57,815 nucleotides of DNA, taken from Lacrimispora defluvii (GTDB lineage: Bacteria > Bacillota > Clostridia > Lachnospirales > Lachnospiraceae). Under the pieces are notes generated by a model that was given only the letters and a program-made list of their open reading frames with translations, was not told where the DNA came from and did not search any database. Position numbers and translations under genes: made by a program. The stretch is from positions 1 through 57,815 of the forward strand of contig JAAOXG010000023.1 in assembly GCA_013036995.1 (NCBI GenBank). The letters are read 5' to 3'. Below, piece after piece: positions 30,098 to 37,992 of the stretch. Numbering within the stretch: the stretch's first letter is position 1; every line of letters starts with the position of its first letter.

Positions 30098-30114
30098 ACA
30101 TATTGCAAATATGT
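30098..30114. promoter_or_regulatory. 17-bp palindrome, candidate operator in chvE leader
   Basis: ACATATT-GCA-AATATGT is a perfect 7-3-7 inverted repeat nested in a wider ATTTG...CAAAT pair, reminiscent of AraR-type operators. It lies 44 nt upstream of the chvE start, inside the transcribed leader, where a bound repressor would block elongation. Confidence 0.5.
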
Positions 30115-30127
30115 ATTTTGTTTGATC

Positions 30128-30142
30128 CGACATGTTTTGTCG
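30128..30142. promoter_or_regulatory. Second inverted repeat in chvE leader
   Basis: CGACA and TGTCG are separated by 5 bp, lying 13 bp beyond the first palindrome. This is a possible second operator of different sequence. The rest of the 369-bp gap is AT-rich and holds the chvE promoter and the araC terminator, with no convincing gene. Confidence 0.35.
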
Positions 30143-30234
30143 AATTATGGCAGATATTAAATGTAACATTTGTTATAATATCTTTTTCAATATCTTGTTT
30201 TATGGTTAATTTTACCAAATTCATTTATAAAACA

Positions 30235-30263
30235 AATATATAATTTCATCAATGTTTTGTCAA
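30235..30263 (-). promoter_or_regulatory. chvE operon promoter
   Basis: On the minus strand a perfect -35 TTGACA (30258-30263) and -10 TATATT (30235-30240) are 17 bp apart. This predicts a leader of about 175 nt containing the two palindromes. Confidence 0.75.
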
Positions 30264-30356
30264 TACATTTTTTAACATTTTAAGTATTTTTATTAAGTTG
30301 TCTATACAACTATATGCAATTGATGGCTTACGCTCGACAATTTTAGACATGAAATT

Positions 30357-30393
30357 ACAAAAAATGGCTTGCTCTTAAATTTAAGAACAAGCC
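30357..30393 (-). terminator. Terminator of the araC-type gene
   Basis: On the minus strand GGCTTG...CAAGCC plus an inner TCTTAAATTTAAGA helix is followed by TTTTTT after a short spacer. Confidence 0.75.
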
Positions 30394-30423
30394 CGCTAAT
30401 GATTTCCTTATCATATGAATTTT

Positions 30424-31272
30424 TTAATAGATAACATGAAGCTTTTTTTCATAAGAATTTCCCAGAAGCGTATCTACGTAAGCAGATGGAGTAAATCCTG
30501 ACATCTTCACAAATTCCTTTATGAAGTGGGATTGATCATAATATCCGGATACCAGTGCAGCATCTGCTCCATTCGCACAGTGTATGGTTTCCACCAGTCT
30601 GCTTACTGATTTCTGAAAGCGGATAAACCGGATCAGATTTTTGGGATTCATGCCAAAATCTTCGTGGATTTTCTGATTTAAGTATCGCTCTGAATAGCCT
30701 GTATAGCTGCTTAACTCCGAAAGTTTCAGGCTTCCGTCTGACTTTAGTATCTGTTGGTGTATTACGTATTTCAGACTGTTTTTATCTTCGGCATGATTAT
30801 AAAAATATTTCAGATAAAAATCAAGAAATACTTCTGTTTTTTCATGGAAGGATCCAGCTTCATACATACGTTCCAGCAGCCCTTCCCGCTTTCCGGTACT
30901 GCTCAGCATATCTTCCAGACTAATCTCATTATTCACCAGTTCATTAAGTTTCACGTTACCGGCAACCGGATTGACCCCCGGCAGAAACCGTACTCCGAAA
31001 TACTGGCAGTTTAATTCAGTTTTTGCCGTTCCTTTTTCTAACAGGGTACCTGCTGCCTTGGCTTTCATTACTCCATCCTTTTCCCAGAACAGCATATCAA
31101 TACAGGCATCGGGTATCACTCCCATATGGTCTGATTCGGCAGTAAACTGATAAAAATGGGAGAGATTATATTTCATAATACATTTTTTAGAATAATTTGT
31201 GGTTGCCAGCACAAACTCAGGCTGTCTGGGATTTAGTGCCGGAACATCTTCTTTTCTCCATCCATTATTCAT
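30424..31272 (-). CDS. AraC-family transcriptional regulator, divergent from the amine-oxidase operon
   Basis: A 282-aa protein. An N-terminal sensor domain (about 1-150; IPDACIDMLFW resembles the DUF6597-type domain) is followed by a C-terminal AraC double helix-turn-helix (about 180-275; LKLSELSSYTGYSERYLNQK and DQSHFIKEFVKMSGFTPSAY). AAAGGAG lies just before the ATG at 31272; the frame is open to 31323. It is divergent from the RidA-led operon, sharing a 291-bp intergenic region, so it is the natural candidate regulator of that cluster. The effector is unknown. Confidence 0.85.
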   Translation of the reverse strand: MNNGWRKEDVPALNPRQPEFVLATTNYSKKCIMKYNLSHFYQFTAESDHMGVIPDACIDMLFWEKDGVMKAKAAGTLLEKGTAKTELNCQYFGVRFLPGVNPVAGNVKLNELVNNEISLEDMLSSTGKREGLLERMYEAGSFHEKTEVFLDFYLKYFYNHAEDKNSLKYVIHQQILKSDGSLKLSELSSYTGYSERYLNQKIHEDFGMNPKNLIRFIRFQKSVSRLVETIHCANGADAALVSGYYDQSHFIKEFVKMSGFTPSAYVDTLLGNSYEKKLHVIY

Positions 31273-31336
31273 ATTGCCCGCTCCTTTCTGCTCTGTTCTT
31301 ATTTTATGGTAAAAGAGGCGCATCCTTATTGAAACA

Positions 31337-31376
31337 CAAAAGACACAAAGGGTTTAGAACGCCTTCGTGTCTTTTG
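31337..31376 (-). promoter_or_regulatory. Perfect hairpin in the araC leader
   Basis: CAAAAGACAC pairs with GTGTCTTTTG, and inner AAGG/CCTT continues the stem. The predicted araC start site falls at its outer edge, so the transcript would begin with a 5' stem-loop, which commonly stabilises mRNA. The arms resemble those of the terminators at 36498 and 37993. Confidence 0.5.
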
Positions 31377-31380
31377 ATGC

Positions 31381-31409
31381 ATTTTATCACTTTCTTTTTT
31401 CGAGGTCAA
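31381..31409 (-). promoter_or_regulatory. araC promoter
   Basis: On the minus strand TTGACC (31404-31409) and TAAAAT (31381-31386) are 17 bp apart, about 110 bp from the araC start. Confidence 0.65.
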
Positions 31410-31467
31410 GAAATATTATCATTTACCGCCTGTCAGTTCTTTCCTTTTGACTTCCGATTTTTACAAT

Positions 31468-31494
31468 ACCTGTATACAGTAAAACAGGTAGAAT
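31468..31494 (+). promoter_or_regulatory. Candidate activator-type promoter of the RidA operon
   Basis: An inverted repeat ACCTGT-N10-ACAGGT (31468-31489), containing the palindrome CTGTATACAG, abuts a TAGAAT -10-like hexamer (31489-31494) that has no proper -35. This arrangement would suit AraC-type activation. An alternative is TTGACT at 31447 with TGTATA 18 bp downstream. Confidence 0.35.
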
Positions 31495-31512
31495 GACAAA
31501 AAAGACAGCGAG

Positions 31513-31544
31513 GTCTTATGATTCCATATCATAAGGCTTTTTTT
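31513..31544 (+). terminator. Leader terminator/attenuator before RidA
   Basis: GTCTTATGAT (31513-31522) pairs with ATCATAAGGC (31528-31537), followed by seven T, ending only a few bases before the AAAGGAGG of the first operon gene. With the promoter upstream, this would be an attenuator. No T-box or known riboswitch core was recognised in the roughly 70 nt upstream. Confidence 0.6.
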
Positions 31545-31563
31545 AATGAAAGGAGGTACACAG

Positions 31564-31956
31564 GTGAAACGTATCAACTTTTCCTCCGGTGCTCCGCTAG
31601 AAGAGCTGGTGGGATACTCCAGAATGGTAAAAGTCGGAGAACATATTTATATCGGGGGCACTACTGCCGTCCTGCCGGACGGAACTGTCCACGGAGATAC
31701 AGCACTGGAACAGGCGGATTATATCTTCAGGAAGTTTATTAACTTGTTAAATGAGGCAGGGGCAAACCCCAGTGATGTTATAAAAATTAAGGCTTATGTA
31801 ACAGATATGAGTTTTGCAAAGGAAGTGGGGGAAGCCTACTCCCCTTATTTTAAAGATGTCCGTCCTTTGTTTACCATGGTCGAGACACCCAAACTTAACC
31901 GCCCGTCTCAAATGGTTGAGATAGAGCTGGAAGCATTTATAACTGATGAAAATTAA
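31564..31956 (+). CDS. RidA-family enamine/imine deaminase
   Basis: A 130-aa RidA/YjgF-type protein (VGEHIYIGGTTAVLPDG, NLLNEAGANPSDVIKIKAYVTD, RPSQMVEIELEAF). The family hydrolyses reactive 2-imino acids and enamines to keto acids and ammonia. The start is GTG at 31564 with AAAGGAGG 7 nt upstream; an ATG at 31546 would lie before that site. It is first in the operon with amine-oxidising flavoproteins, which fits removal of their imine product. The arginine expected near position 105 is seen in NRPSQM. Confidence 0.88.
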   Translation: MKRINFSSGAPLEELVGYSRMVKVGEHIYIGGTTAVLPDGTVHGDTALEQADYIFRKFINLLNEAGANPSDVIKIKAYVTDMSFAKEVGEAYSPYFKDVRPLFTMVETPKLNRPSQMVEIELEAFITDEN

Positions 31957-31975
31957 GAAAGACGAGGTAAAACAT

Positions 31976-33112
31976 ATGGCTTATCCTGAGGTTGATTTTA
32001 TTTATCTGAATGAAGAAGACATGGTAAAAGCAGGAGTTACGGATATGAAAGGCTGTGTAGAGGCCATGGAAGAAATGTTCCGGCTGTTAAAAGCAGGCGA
32101 TTTCAGAATGGGCGGTTCCAATGCCAACTCACATGGTATTATGATGACATTTCCGGAGGCTTCTCCATTTCCAAATATGCCGACAGACGGACCAGACAGA
32201 CGATTTATGGCAATGCCGGCCTACCTTGGCGGCAAATTTGATATGGCAGGCATGAAGTGGTACGGTTCTAACACAGAAAACCGGAAAAAGGGACTACCCA
32301 GGTCCATCCTTATGCTGACATTGAACGATAAGGACACAGGCGCACCACTTGCCTATATGTCAGCAAATATTTTAAGTGCTTTCCGCACAGGAGCAGTACC
32401 AGGAGTTGGTATTAAATATTTCTCCAGAGAGGATTCCAGGGTGGTGGGTATCATCGGACCCGGTGTTATGAGTAAAACCGCTTTCGATGCTGCAATGGCA
32501 GTAAGAGATCAGATTGATACCGTAAAAATAAAGGGACGAAGCCAGAAATCCATTGATGGATTTATCCAATATGTCAGGGATAAATATCCCCAGATCAAAG
32601 AATTGATTGTGGTAGATACTGAGGAAGAGGCAGTCAGGGATGCAGATATTGTAAGTATTGCTACCTCCAGTCCTACAGGAGATCCTTCCCTGTATTCTTA
32701 TATCAAGGAAGAATGGATCAAACCAGGGGCAATCCTCTGCTGTCCGGCAGCTGCCAGATTTGATGACGACTTTATCTTAAACAGGGCAAGAAATGTGGCA
32801 GACAACATTCAGTTATACGAAGCCTGGGCAGAAGAACTTCCCTATCCTTCCTACAACTCCGTTCCCATACCTGCAGTTCACTGCATGGATTTAATCAAAG
32901 ACGGAGCCATGAAGGCCGATCAGGTGGATGATCTTGGAGATGTACTTACCGGTAAGGTTCCTGTTCACAGAAAAGAAAATGAAATCGTGATTTATTCTGT
33001 GGGAGGAATGCCGATTGAGGATGTGGCGTGGGGAACCATTGTATACAGAAATGCTCTTAAAAATGGAATAGGAACGAGACTGAACCTATGGAAAGAACCT
33101 TACCTTGCTTAA
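31976..33112 (+). CDS. Ornithine cyclodeaminase/mu-crystallin family protein
   Basis: A 378-aa NAD(P)-binding protein of the OCD/mu-crystallin family: an N-terminal dimer domain (GGSNANSHGIMMTFPE, MKWYGSNTENRKKG) and a Rossmann domain with VVGIIGPGVMSKTA. Members include ornithine cyclodeaminase, alanine dehydrogenase and cyclic-imine reductases. The frame is open from 31946, but GACGAGG precedes the ATG at 31976. In this operon it may reduce or deaminate an imine intermediate. I recall automated annotation calling similar proteins tyramine oxidase subunit B, which I cannot verify. The reaction is unassigned. Confidence 0.8.
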   Translation: MAYPEVDFIYLNEEDMVKAGVTDMKGCVEAMEEMFRLLKAGDFRMGGSNANSHGIMMTFPEASPFPNMPTDGPDRRFMAMPAYLGGKFDMAGMKWYGSNTENRKKGLPRSILMLTLNDKDTGAPLAYMSANILSAFRTGAVPGVGIKYFSREDSRVVGIIGPGVMSKTAFDAAMAVRDQIDTVKIKGRSQKSIDGFIQYVRDKYPQIKELIVVDTEEEAVRDADIVSIATSSPTGDPSLYSYIKEEWIKPGAILCCPAAARFDDDFILNRARNVADNIQLYEAWAEELPYPSYNSVPIPAVHCMDLIKDGAMKADQVDDLGDVLTGKVPVHRKENEIVIYSVGGMPIEDVAWGTIVYRNALKNGIGTRLNLWKEPYLA

Positions 33113-33137
33113 AAATTCAGGAACAGGAGCTGACGAA

Positions 33138-33455
33138 ATGAGAATTGAAGAACACCCAATACTAGGGAAACCGGAAGAAAGAAAAGTCATTTCATTTATA
33201 TACGACGGTACACCGCTTACTGGTTTTGAAGGGGAACCAATCGCCATGGCTCTGGAAGCTGCAGGCATTATGATTCACCGATACACAAAAAAATACCATA
33301 AGCCAAGAGGGGTTTTCTGTGCAATCGGCCGCTGTACGGACTGCGTTATGGTTGTAGACGGTCTCCCCAATGTCAGAACCTGCATCACTCCTTTAAAAGA
33401 AGGTATGGTGATACAAACCCAGTACGGAGTATCGGCACAGGAGGAATCAACATGA
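33138..33455 (+). CDS. HcnA-like [2Fe-2S] protein
   Basis: A 105-aa ferredoxin-like protein with cysteines spaced C-x4-C-x2-C-x11-C (CAIGRCTDC then C in VRTC), the pattern of the HcnA/SoxA-type small subunit of opine, hydroxyproline and hydrogen-cyanide dehydrogenases. CAGGAG precedes the ATG at 33138; the frame is open to 33105, overlapping the previous gene. It overlaps the next gene by 4 nt (ATGA), so the two subunits are coupled. Confidence 0.82.
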   Translation: MRIEEHPILGKPEERKVISFIYDGTPLTGFEGEPIAMALEAAGIMIHRYTKKYHKPRGVFCAIGRCTDCVMVVDGLPNVRTCITPLKEGMVIQTQYGVSAQEEST

Positions 33456-35038
33456 ATCGATTTGATTTAATAATTATAGGAGCCGGTCCTGCAGGTCTGT
33501 CCGCGGCAATCAGCGCGGCTAAAAACGGACTTTCTGTGATTGTTTTTGATGAAAATTCCAAACCTGGAGGACAGCTCTTTAAACAGATCCATAAATTCTT
33601 TGGCTCGAAAGAGCATAAGGCAAAGATCCGGGGATTTCGGATCGGAGAAGAATTATTAAAGGAAGCAGAAGATTTAAAGGTAACAGTCGTGTTAAATGCA
33701 ATTGTAACAGGGCTTTACCAGGATAAGGAAATAACCGTAAAGATTGGCGAAGAAATCTGCCACTATAAGGGAGATGCCGTGATTGTTGCTACCGGAGCCA
33801 CGGAAAATATGGTTCCCTTTGAAGGCTGGACACTTCCCGGTGTCATAGGAGCCGGAGCTTCCCAGACCATGATGAATCTACATCACATCAAACCGGGGAA
33901 TAAGGTTCTGATGCTTGGAACAGGAAACGTGGGGCTGGTGGTCAGCTTCCAGCTGCTTCAGGCGGGCTGTCAGGTTGCAGCACTTGTGGATGCCGCTCCC
34001 AAAATAGGCGGATACGGTGTACATGCAGCCAAAGTCGCAAGATGCGGTGTTCCATTTTACCTCTCCCATACCATTATTAAGGCTGAGGGTGAAGATCGTG
34101 TCACAGGAGTGGTAATTGGAGAAGTGGATTCTTCCTTTCAATTAATTCCCGGCACAGAAAAGCATTTTTCTGTTGATACGATCTGTCTAGCAGTAGGCCT
34201 GTCTCCCATGTCACAGCTGCTTCATATGGCAGGTTGTAAGATGCAGGATACTCCCCTTGGATATGTTCCAGTGATTGATGAGAATGGGGGAACCAGCATA
34301 CCCGGCATTTATGCAGCAGGAGATGTTTCCGGTATCGAAGAGGCCAGCTCTGCCATGATAGAGGGGCGGATTGCAGGAATAAAAGCGGCACAGTATCTGG
34401 GTTTTCTATCTGAGGATGGGGCAAAAGAAACAACAACAGAATTAGAACTGGCATTAGACCGTTTAAGAAAAGGCATGTTCGCTCCGGAAAACCGGGGAAA
34501 GAAAATCGCCCTGACCGATGAAGGTATCCCGGTTTCAGAAAGCCTTTTAACCAAAGGATATTTAGATGAGGTGGAATTAGACCGTTTTCCTGGAATTGCA
34601 AAAGGAAGGGGAATCCACCCGGTCATGGAATGCACCCAGAACATTCCATGTAACCCGTGTCAGGATGCGTGCCCCAGAAAATGCATTAAAATCGGGGATA
34701 CCATCACGTCACTTCCGGTCATTGATGAAGAAAATATATGCAGCGGCTGTGGTATGTGCGTTGCTTCCTGTTCCGGTCAGGCCATCTTTCTACTAAATGA
34801 GGAGTATGAGCCAGGATACGCTTCGGTTACTCTCCCCTACGAATTCCTTCCAATACCGGCGAAGGGGGATAACGGAACTGCTCTTGACCGTAGCGGAACA
34901 GAGGTATGCAAAGCGGAGATTATTGAGGTGAAAACGCTGAAAGCCTTCGATCATACCACCTTACTTACCATGAAGGTTCCACTTGATATGGCAATGAAAG
35001 CAAGATTCTATAAAAGCAGGGGGTGCAGCCATGAATAA
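33452..35038 (+). CDS. HcnB-like FAD/NAD(P) oxidoreductase fused to a 2x[4Fe-4S] ferredoxin domain
   Basis: A 528-aa protein. The N-terminal FAD site GAGPAGLSAAISAA and KPGGQL, a second Rossmann motif (LGTGNVGLV, about 150), and ATGATE/IYAAGDVSG are typical of HcnB/OoxA-like subunits. From about 390 the cysteine runs CNPCQDACPRKC and CSGCGMCVASC form two [4Fe-4S] clusters, as in anaerobic ferredoxins. A short tail follows. It presumably passes electrons from the DadA-like subunit to NAD or ferredoxin. It overlaps its neighbours on both sides (4 and 8 nt). Confidence 0.86.
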   Translation: MNRFDLIIIGAGPAGLSAAISAAKNGLSVIVFDENSKPGGQLFKQIHKFFGSKEHKAKIRGFRIGEELLKEAEDLKVTVVLNAIVTGLYQDKEITVKIGEEICHYKGDAVIVATGATENMVPFEGWTLPGVIGAGASQTMMNLHHIKPGNKVLMLGTGNVGLVVSFQLLQAGCQVAALVDAAPKIGGYGVHAAKVARCGVPFYLSHTIIKAEGEDRVTGVVIGEVDSSFQLIPGTEKHFSVDTICLAVGLSPMSQLLHMAGCKMQDTPLGYVPVIDENGGTSIPGIYAAGDVSGIEEASSAMIEGRIAGIKAAQYLGFLSEDGAKETTTELELALDRLRKGMFAPENRGKKIALTDEGIPVSESLLTKGYLDEVELDRFPGIAKGRGIHPVMECTQNIPCNPCQDACPRKCIKIGDTITSLPVIDEENICSGCGMCVASCSGQAIFLLNEEYEPGYASVTLPYEFLPIPAKGDNGTALDRSGTEVCKAEIIEVKTLKAFDHTTLLTMKVPLDMAMKARFYKSRGCSHE

Positions 35039-35357
35039 ACGTAACGACCGCTTTGCAGACATCGGACCACTGATCCCCCAGCCAGATGATGATATGATTA
35101 TCTGCCGCTGCGAAGAAGTGACAAAAGGCGAAATCCGAAAAGCTGTTCATGATGGCATGTTTACTTTAACCGAAATTCGAAGGTATTTAAGAACAGGCAT
35201 GGGACTTTGCCAGGGGCAGACCTGCTCAAAACTTGTGAAGTCCATTGTAGCAAAGGAACTGGGGCTTACCCCGGGCGATATAGAGCCGGCAGTATCCCGT
35301 GCGCCTATGAGACCCATAGAGATGAAAATTTTAGGCAATGACAGAAAGGAGGTCTGA
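35031..35357 (+). CDS. BFD-like [2Fe-2S] protein
   Basis: A 108-aa protein with CRC near 25 and CQGQTC near 65, the four-cysteine pattern of the BFD-like [2Fe-2S] fold found as a domain or subunit in HcnB/OoxA and NirB-type enzymes. It starts within the end of the 528-aa flavoprotein gene and ends 4 nt before the DadA-like gene. It likely bridges electrons between the two flavoproteins. Confidence 0.82.
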   Translation: MNKRNDRFADIGPLIPQPDDDMIICRCEEVTKGEIRKAVHDGMFTLTEIRRYLRTGMGLCQGQTCSKLVKSIVAKELGLTPGDIEPAVSRAPMRPIEMKILGNDRKEV

Positions 35358-35361
35358 TGGA

Positions 35362-36489
35362 ATGGGAAACTGCGCAGATGTAATTATCATAGGCAGCGGA
35401 ATTATTGGAAATGCAACCGCTTACTATCTGGCAAGGAAGGGCTGTTCTGTCATAGTCCTGGAAAAAAGCGATCACATAGGAGGCGGTGGTTCTTCCCGAA
35501 ACGGAGGCGGTGTCCGCCAATCTGGAAGAGACAAACGGGAGCTCCCCCTGGCTATGTACGGTGCTGCCAACCTTTGGCCAACCCTTTCTGAAGAACTTGG
35601 AATGGATGTGGAATATTATCAGAAAGGCAACCTGCGCCTTGGAAAAACAGAAGATCATCTAAAAATACTAAACGGTCTTACTGATCGGGCAAGCGCACAG
35701 GGTCTTGGAGTCACCATGATTGACGGGAAAGAAGCGAAGGAGATCTGTCCTTACCTTTCCGATGAGGTAATTGGAGCAAGCTGGTGTCCCACCGATGGTC
35801 ATGCCAACCCTATGCTGGCAACACTTGCCTATTACAGAAAGGCGAGACAGTTGGGTGTGCGTTTCATCACTGGAGAGACGGTAATTGAGATAAAAAAATA
35901 CAAGGGAAAAGCAAGACAGGTTATTACTGACAATGACGTGTATGAAGGAGAAACCATCATACTGGCAGCCGGATATGAAAGCCGTAAGATCGCAGCTTCC
36001 GTTGGAGTGGATATCCCCATGACCCAGGCACTTTTAGAGGTTTTAGTCACAGAGGCCCAGCCCCCCATGTTCTACCAGATGCTTGGCACTGCAATGGCTG
36101 ATTTCTACGGACACCAAAGCACTCACGGATCCTTTGTCTTTGGCGGCTCCTCCGGGTTTGAGGACTTTAACAAAAGCAATGGAACACCTGTAACCAATAG
36201 TCAGACCGCATCCTGCATCTGCCGTGGTATTATGAAATATTTCCCCTGCCTCTCAAGTGCAAAGATTGTAAGAACATGGGCAGGATTCATAGATGTCTGC
36301 GCCGATCATGTCCCTGTAATCAGCCATGTGGAGGAAGTCCCCGGACTGATTCTTGCCTGTGCTTTTACCGGTCATGGATTCGGTATTTCCCCTACGGTTG
36401 GGATGATTCTATCCCAGATGGCCACTGGAGAGGAGCCTGTTTTAAGCATAAAAGATTTCCGGTACGACCGGTTTCATACAAAGATTTGA
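35362..36489 (+). CDS. DadA/HcnC-like FAD-dependent amine dehydrogenase subunit
   Basis: A 375-aa FAD oxidoreductase of the DAO/DadA fold: IIIGSGIIGNATAYYLA dinucleotide site, SSRNGGGVRQSGRD, and a C-terminal FAD-binding region ACAFTGHGFGISPTVG. It is similar in size and plan to the catalytic subunit of dye-linked proline dehydrogenase and opine oxidase complexes, which oxidise a secondary or primary amine next to a carboxylate. AAAGGAGG precedes the ATG at 35362. The substrate is unknown. A terminator follows before the permease. Confidence 0.85.
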   Translation: MGNCADVIIIGSGIIGNATAYYLARKGCSVIVLEKSDHIGGGGSSRNGGGVRQSGRDKRELPLAMYGAANLWPTLSEELGMDVEYYQKGNLRLGKTEDHLKILNGLTDRASAQGLGVTMIDGKEAKEICPYLSDEVIGASWCPTDGHANPMLATLAYYRKARQLGVRFITGETVIEIKKYKGKARQVITDNDVYEGETIILAAGYESRKIAASVGVDIPMTQALLEVLVTEAQPPMFYQMLGTAMADFYGHQSTHGSFVFGGSSGFEDFNKSNGTPVTNSQTASCICRGIMKYFPCLSSAKIVRTWAGFIDVCADHVPVISHVEEVPGLILACAFTGHGFGISPTVGMILSQMATGEEPVLSIKDFRYDRFHTKI

Positions 36490-36497
36490 CCCAATGG

Positions 36498-36532
36498 CAA
36501 AGACGTCTTATTTTAAGATGTCTTTGTTTTTT
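36498..36532 (+). terminator. Terminator after the DadA-like gene
   Basis: CAAAGACGTCTTA pairs with TAAGATGTCTTTG and is followed by six T. It lies between the oxidoreductase operon and the APC permease, so permease expression needs readthrough or its own promoter. Confidence 0.8.
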
Positions 36533-36562
36533 ACTTCACTGACCACATAAAGGAGGAGCTAT

Positions 36563-37981
36563 ATGAACAGTAAAAAAATGGGACTTGGAAGCGCAGTTTC
36601 CGTATGTGTTGGATTAATCGTTGCAACCAGCTGTCTGTTATCACTGGGACTTGGTACCGGACTTGCCGGAAAAGGCTTTATCGTTGCAATGTTGATTGTT
36701 GTAGTTTTAAACATTCTTCTTGCACTTTCTTTTCGTGAACTTCACAGTTTAATGCCGGAAGCCGAAGGCGGACTGGGACAGTATACCCTGGCGGGACTGG
36801 GACCTGTTCCTTCCATTATTTCCAATCTTTCCGCCTATGTTATTACCAATATGCTGGCTGGTTCCGTAGAGCTTGCCATGTGCGGACTGGTCATTCAGGA
36901 AACCTTTTTAAAAGGAGTTCCTGTACTGGTAATCAGTCTGTCCCTTCTTGCTTTTTTAACCGTTGTCAATTATCTGGGAGTCGATATCTTCGCTAAAATT
37001 CAGAACATAACTGTTATAGCGCTCATCGGTTCTCTCATTCTTCTGGGGATCATCAGCACTTTCAAACTAGGAGTTGGAGCCCCCCTTGCGCCTGGCACCC
37101 AGACACCACCTGTTGTAACGGGAGTTTCAGGAATTCTGTCTCTAACCGCTTTGGCATTTTGGATGTTTATCGGGATTGAATTTGTCATTCCTGTTTCCAA
37201 AGACTTAAAAAATCCAAAACGGGATGTTCCACTTGCCATGATCCTTGGTGTATGTCTTCTTTTTATTGTTCAGAGCCTGTTAAGCACCGGTATGAGAAAC
37301 TACGTTTCACTGGAAGAACTCCGTTCCAGCAGCATGCCTCATATCATCTTTGCAGAACGGGTTATGGGAAAAGCGGGCAGCTACTGGATGGGTCTTATCA
37401 CTATACTGGCCGGAATCAGCACTATCAATACTGTACTGGGCAGCGTAACAAGAATCTTAAGCGGCATGGCAGATGCCGGTTTAATGCCGGCTTATCTTAG
37501 TAAAAAAAATAAAAGCGGAACTCCTACACCAGGACTTTTCCTTATGACAGGCGTCATCTCTTTTATATTGGTGAGTGGTATTGCAAACTATTCCGGTTTA
37601 ACCAATTTCCTCCTTGCTGCTTCCTGTTTCTGGCTTACCTCCTATATCCTGGTTAATCTTACCGTCCTGGTACTGCGCAGGCGTTATCCCAATGCGCCAG
37701 GAAGAGATAAACGGTTTACATTATGGGGAATCCCTCAGATTATCTGTATCATCGGAGACGTTTATATGATCTGGCATATTGCAGAGGGAGATGCCCGGAT
37801 ATTTATCTATAAAATATATTTTGTACTGCTTATTATTACTTTACTTTTCGCTTTCTTCTGGGTAAAGGTTATAAAAAAAGCCGATGCGTTTCGCCCCGTT
37901 TCTTTAGATGAAATCAATGATGTGAAACTGGAAAGCCAGGAGGAGGAAGGCCAGACCTGCCCTTCCCTGATGGTCAATTAA
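36563..37981 (+). CDS. APC-superfamily amino acid/amine permease
   Basis: A 472-aa membrane protein with about twelve hydrophobic helices. The first helices show GSAVSVCVGLIVATSCL and the family glutamate region MPEAEGGLGQYT, as in APC transporters. AAAGGAGG precedes the ATG. Its position just after the amine-oxidising cluster suggests it imports the substrate of that pathway. Specificity cannot be read from sequence. Confidence 0.86.
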   Translation: MNSKKMGLGSAVSVCVGLIVATSCLLSLGLGTGLAGKGFIVAMLIVVVLNILLALSFRELHSLMPEAEGGLGQYTLAGLGPVPSIISNLSAYVITNMLAGSVELAMCGLVIQETFLKGVPVLVISLSLLAFLTVVNYLGVDIFAKIQNITVIALIGSLILLGIISTFKLGVGAPLAPGTQTPPVVTGVSGILSLTALAFWMFIGIEFVIPVSKDLKNPKRDVPLAMILGVCLLFIVQSLLSTGMRNYVSLEELRSSSMPHIIFAERVMGKAGSYWMGLITILAGISTINTVLGSVTRILSGMADAGLMPAYLSKKNKSGTPTPGLFLMTGVISFILVSGIANYSGLTNFLLAASCFWLTSYILVNLTVLVLRRRYPNAPGRDKRFTLWGIPQIICIIGDVYMIWHIAEGDARIFIYKIYFVLLIITLLFAFFWVKVIKKADAFRPVSLDEINDVKLESQEEEGQTCPSLMVN

Positions 37982-37992
37982 CTCCTTCTGAT

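Noticed and set aside
31337-31376. Hairpin near araC read as a plus-strand terminator
   Set aside because: Only four T follow on the plus strand and there is no plus-strand gene upstream; it fits better as the 5' leader stem of araC.
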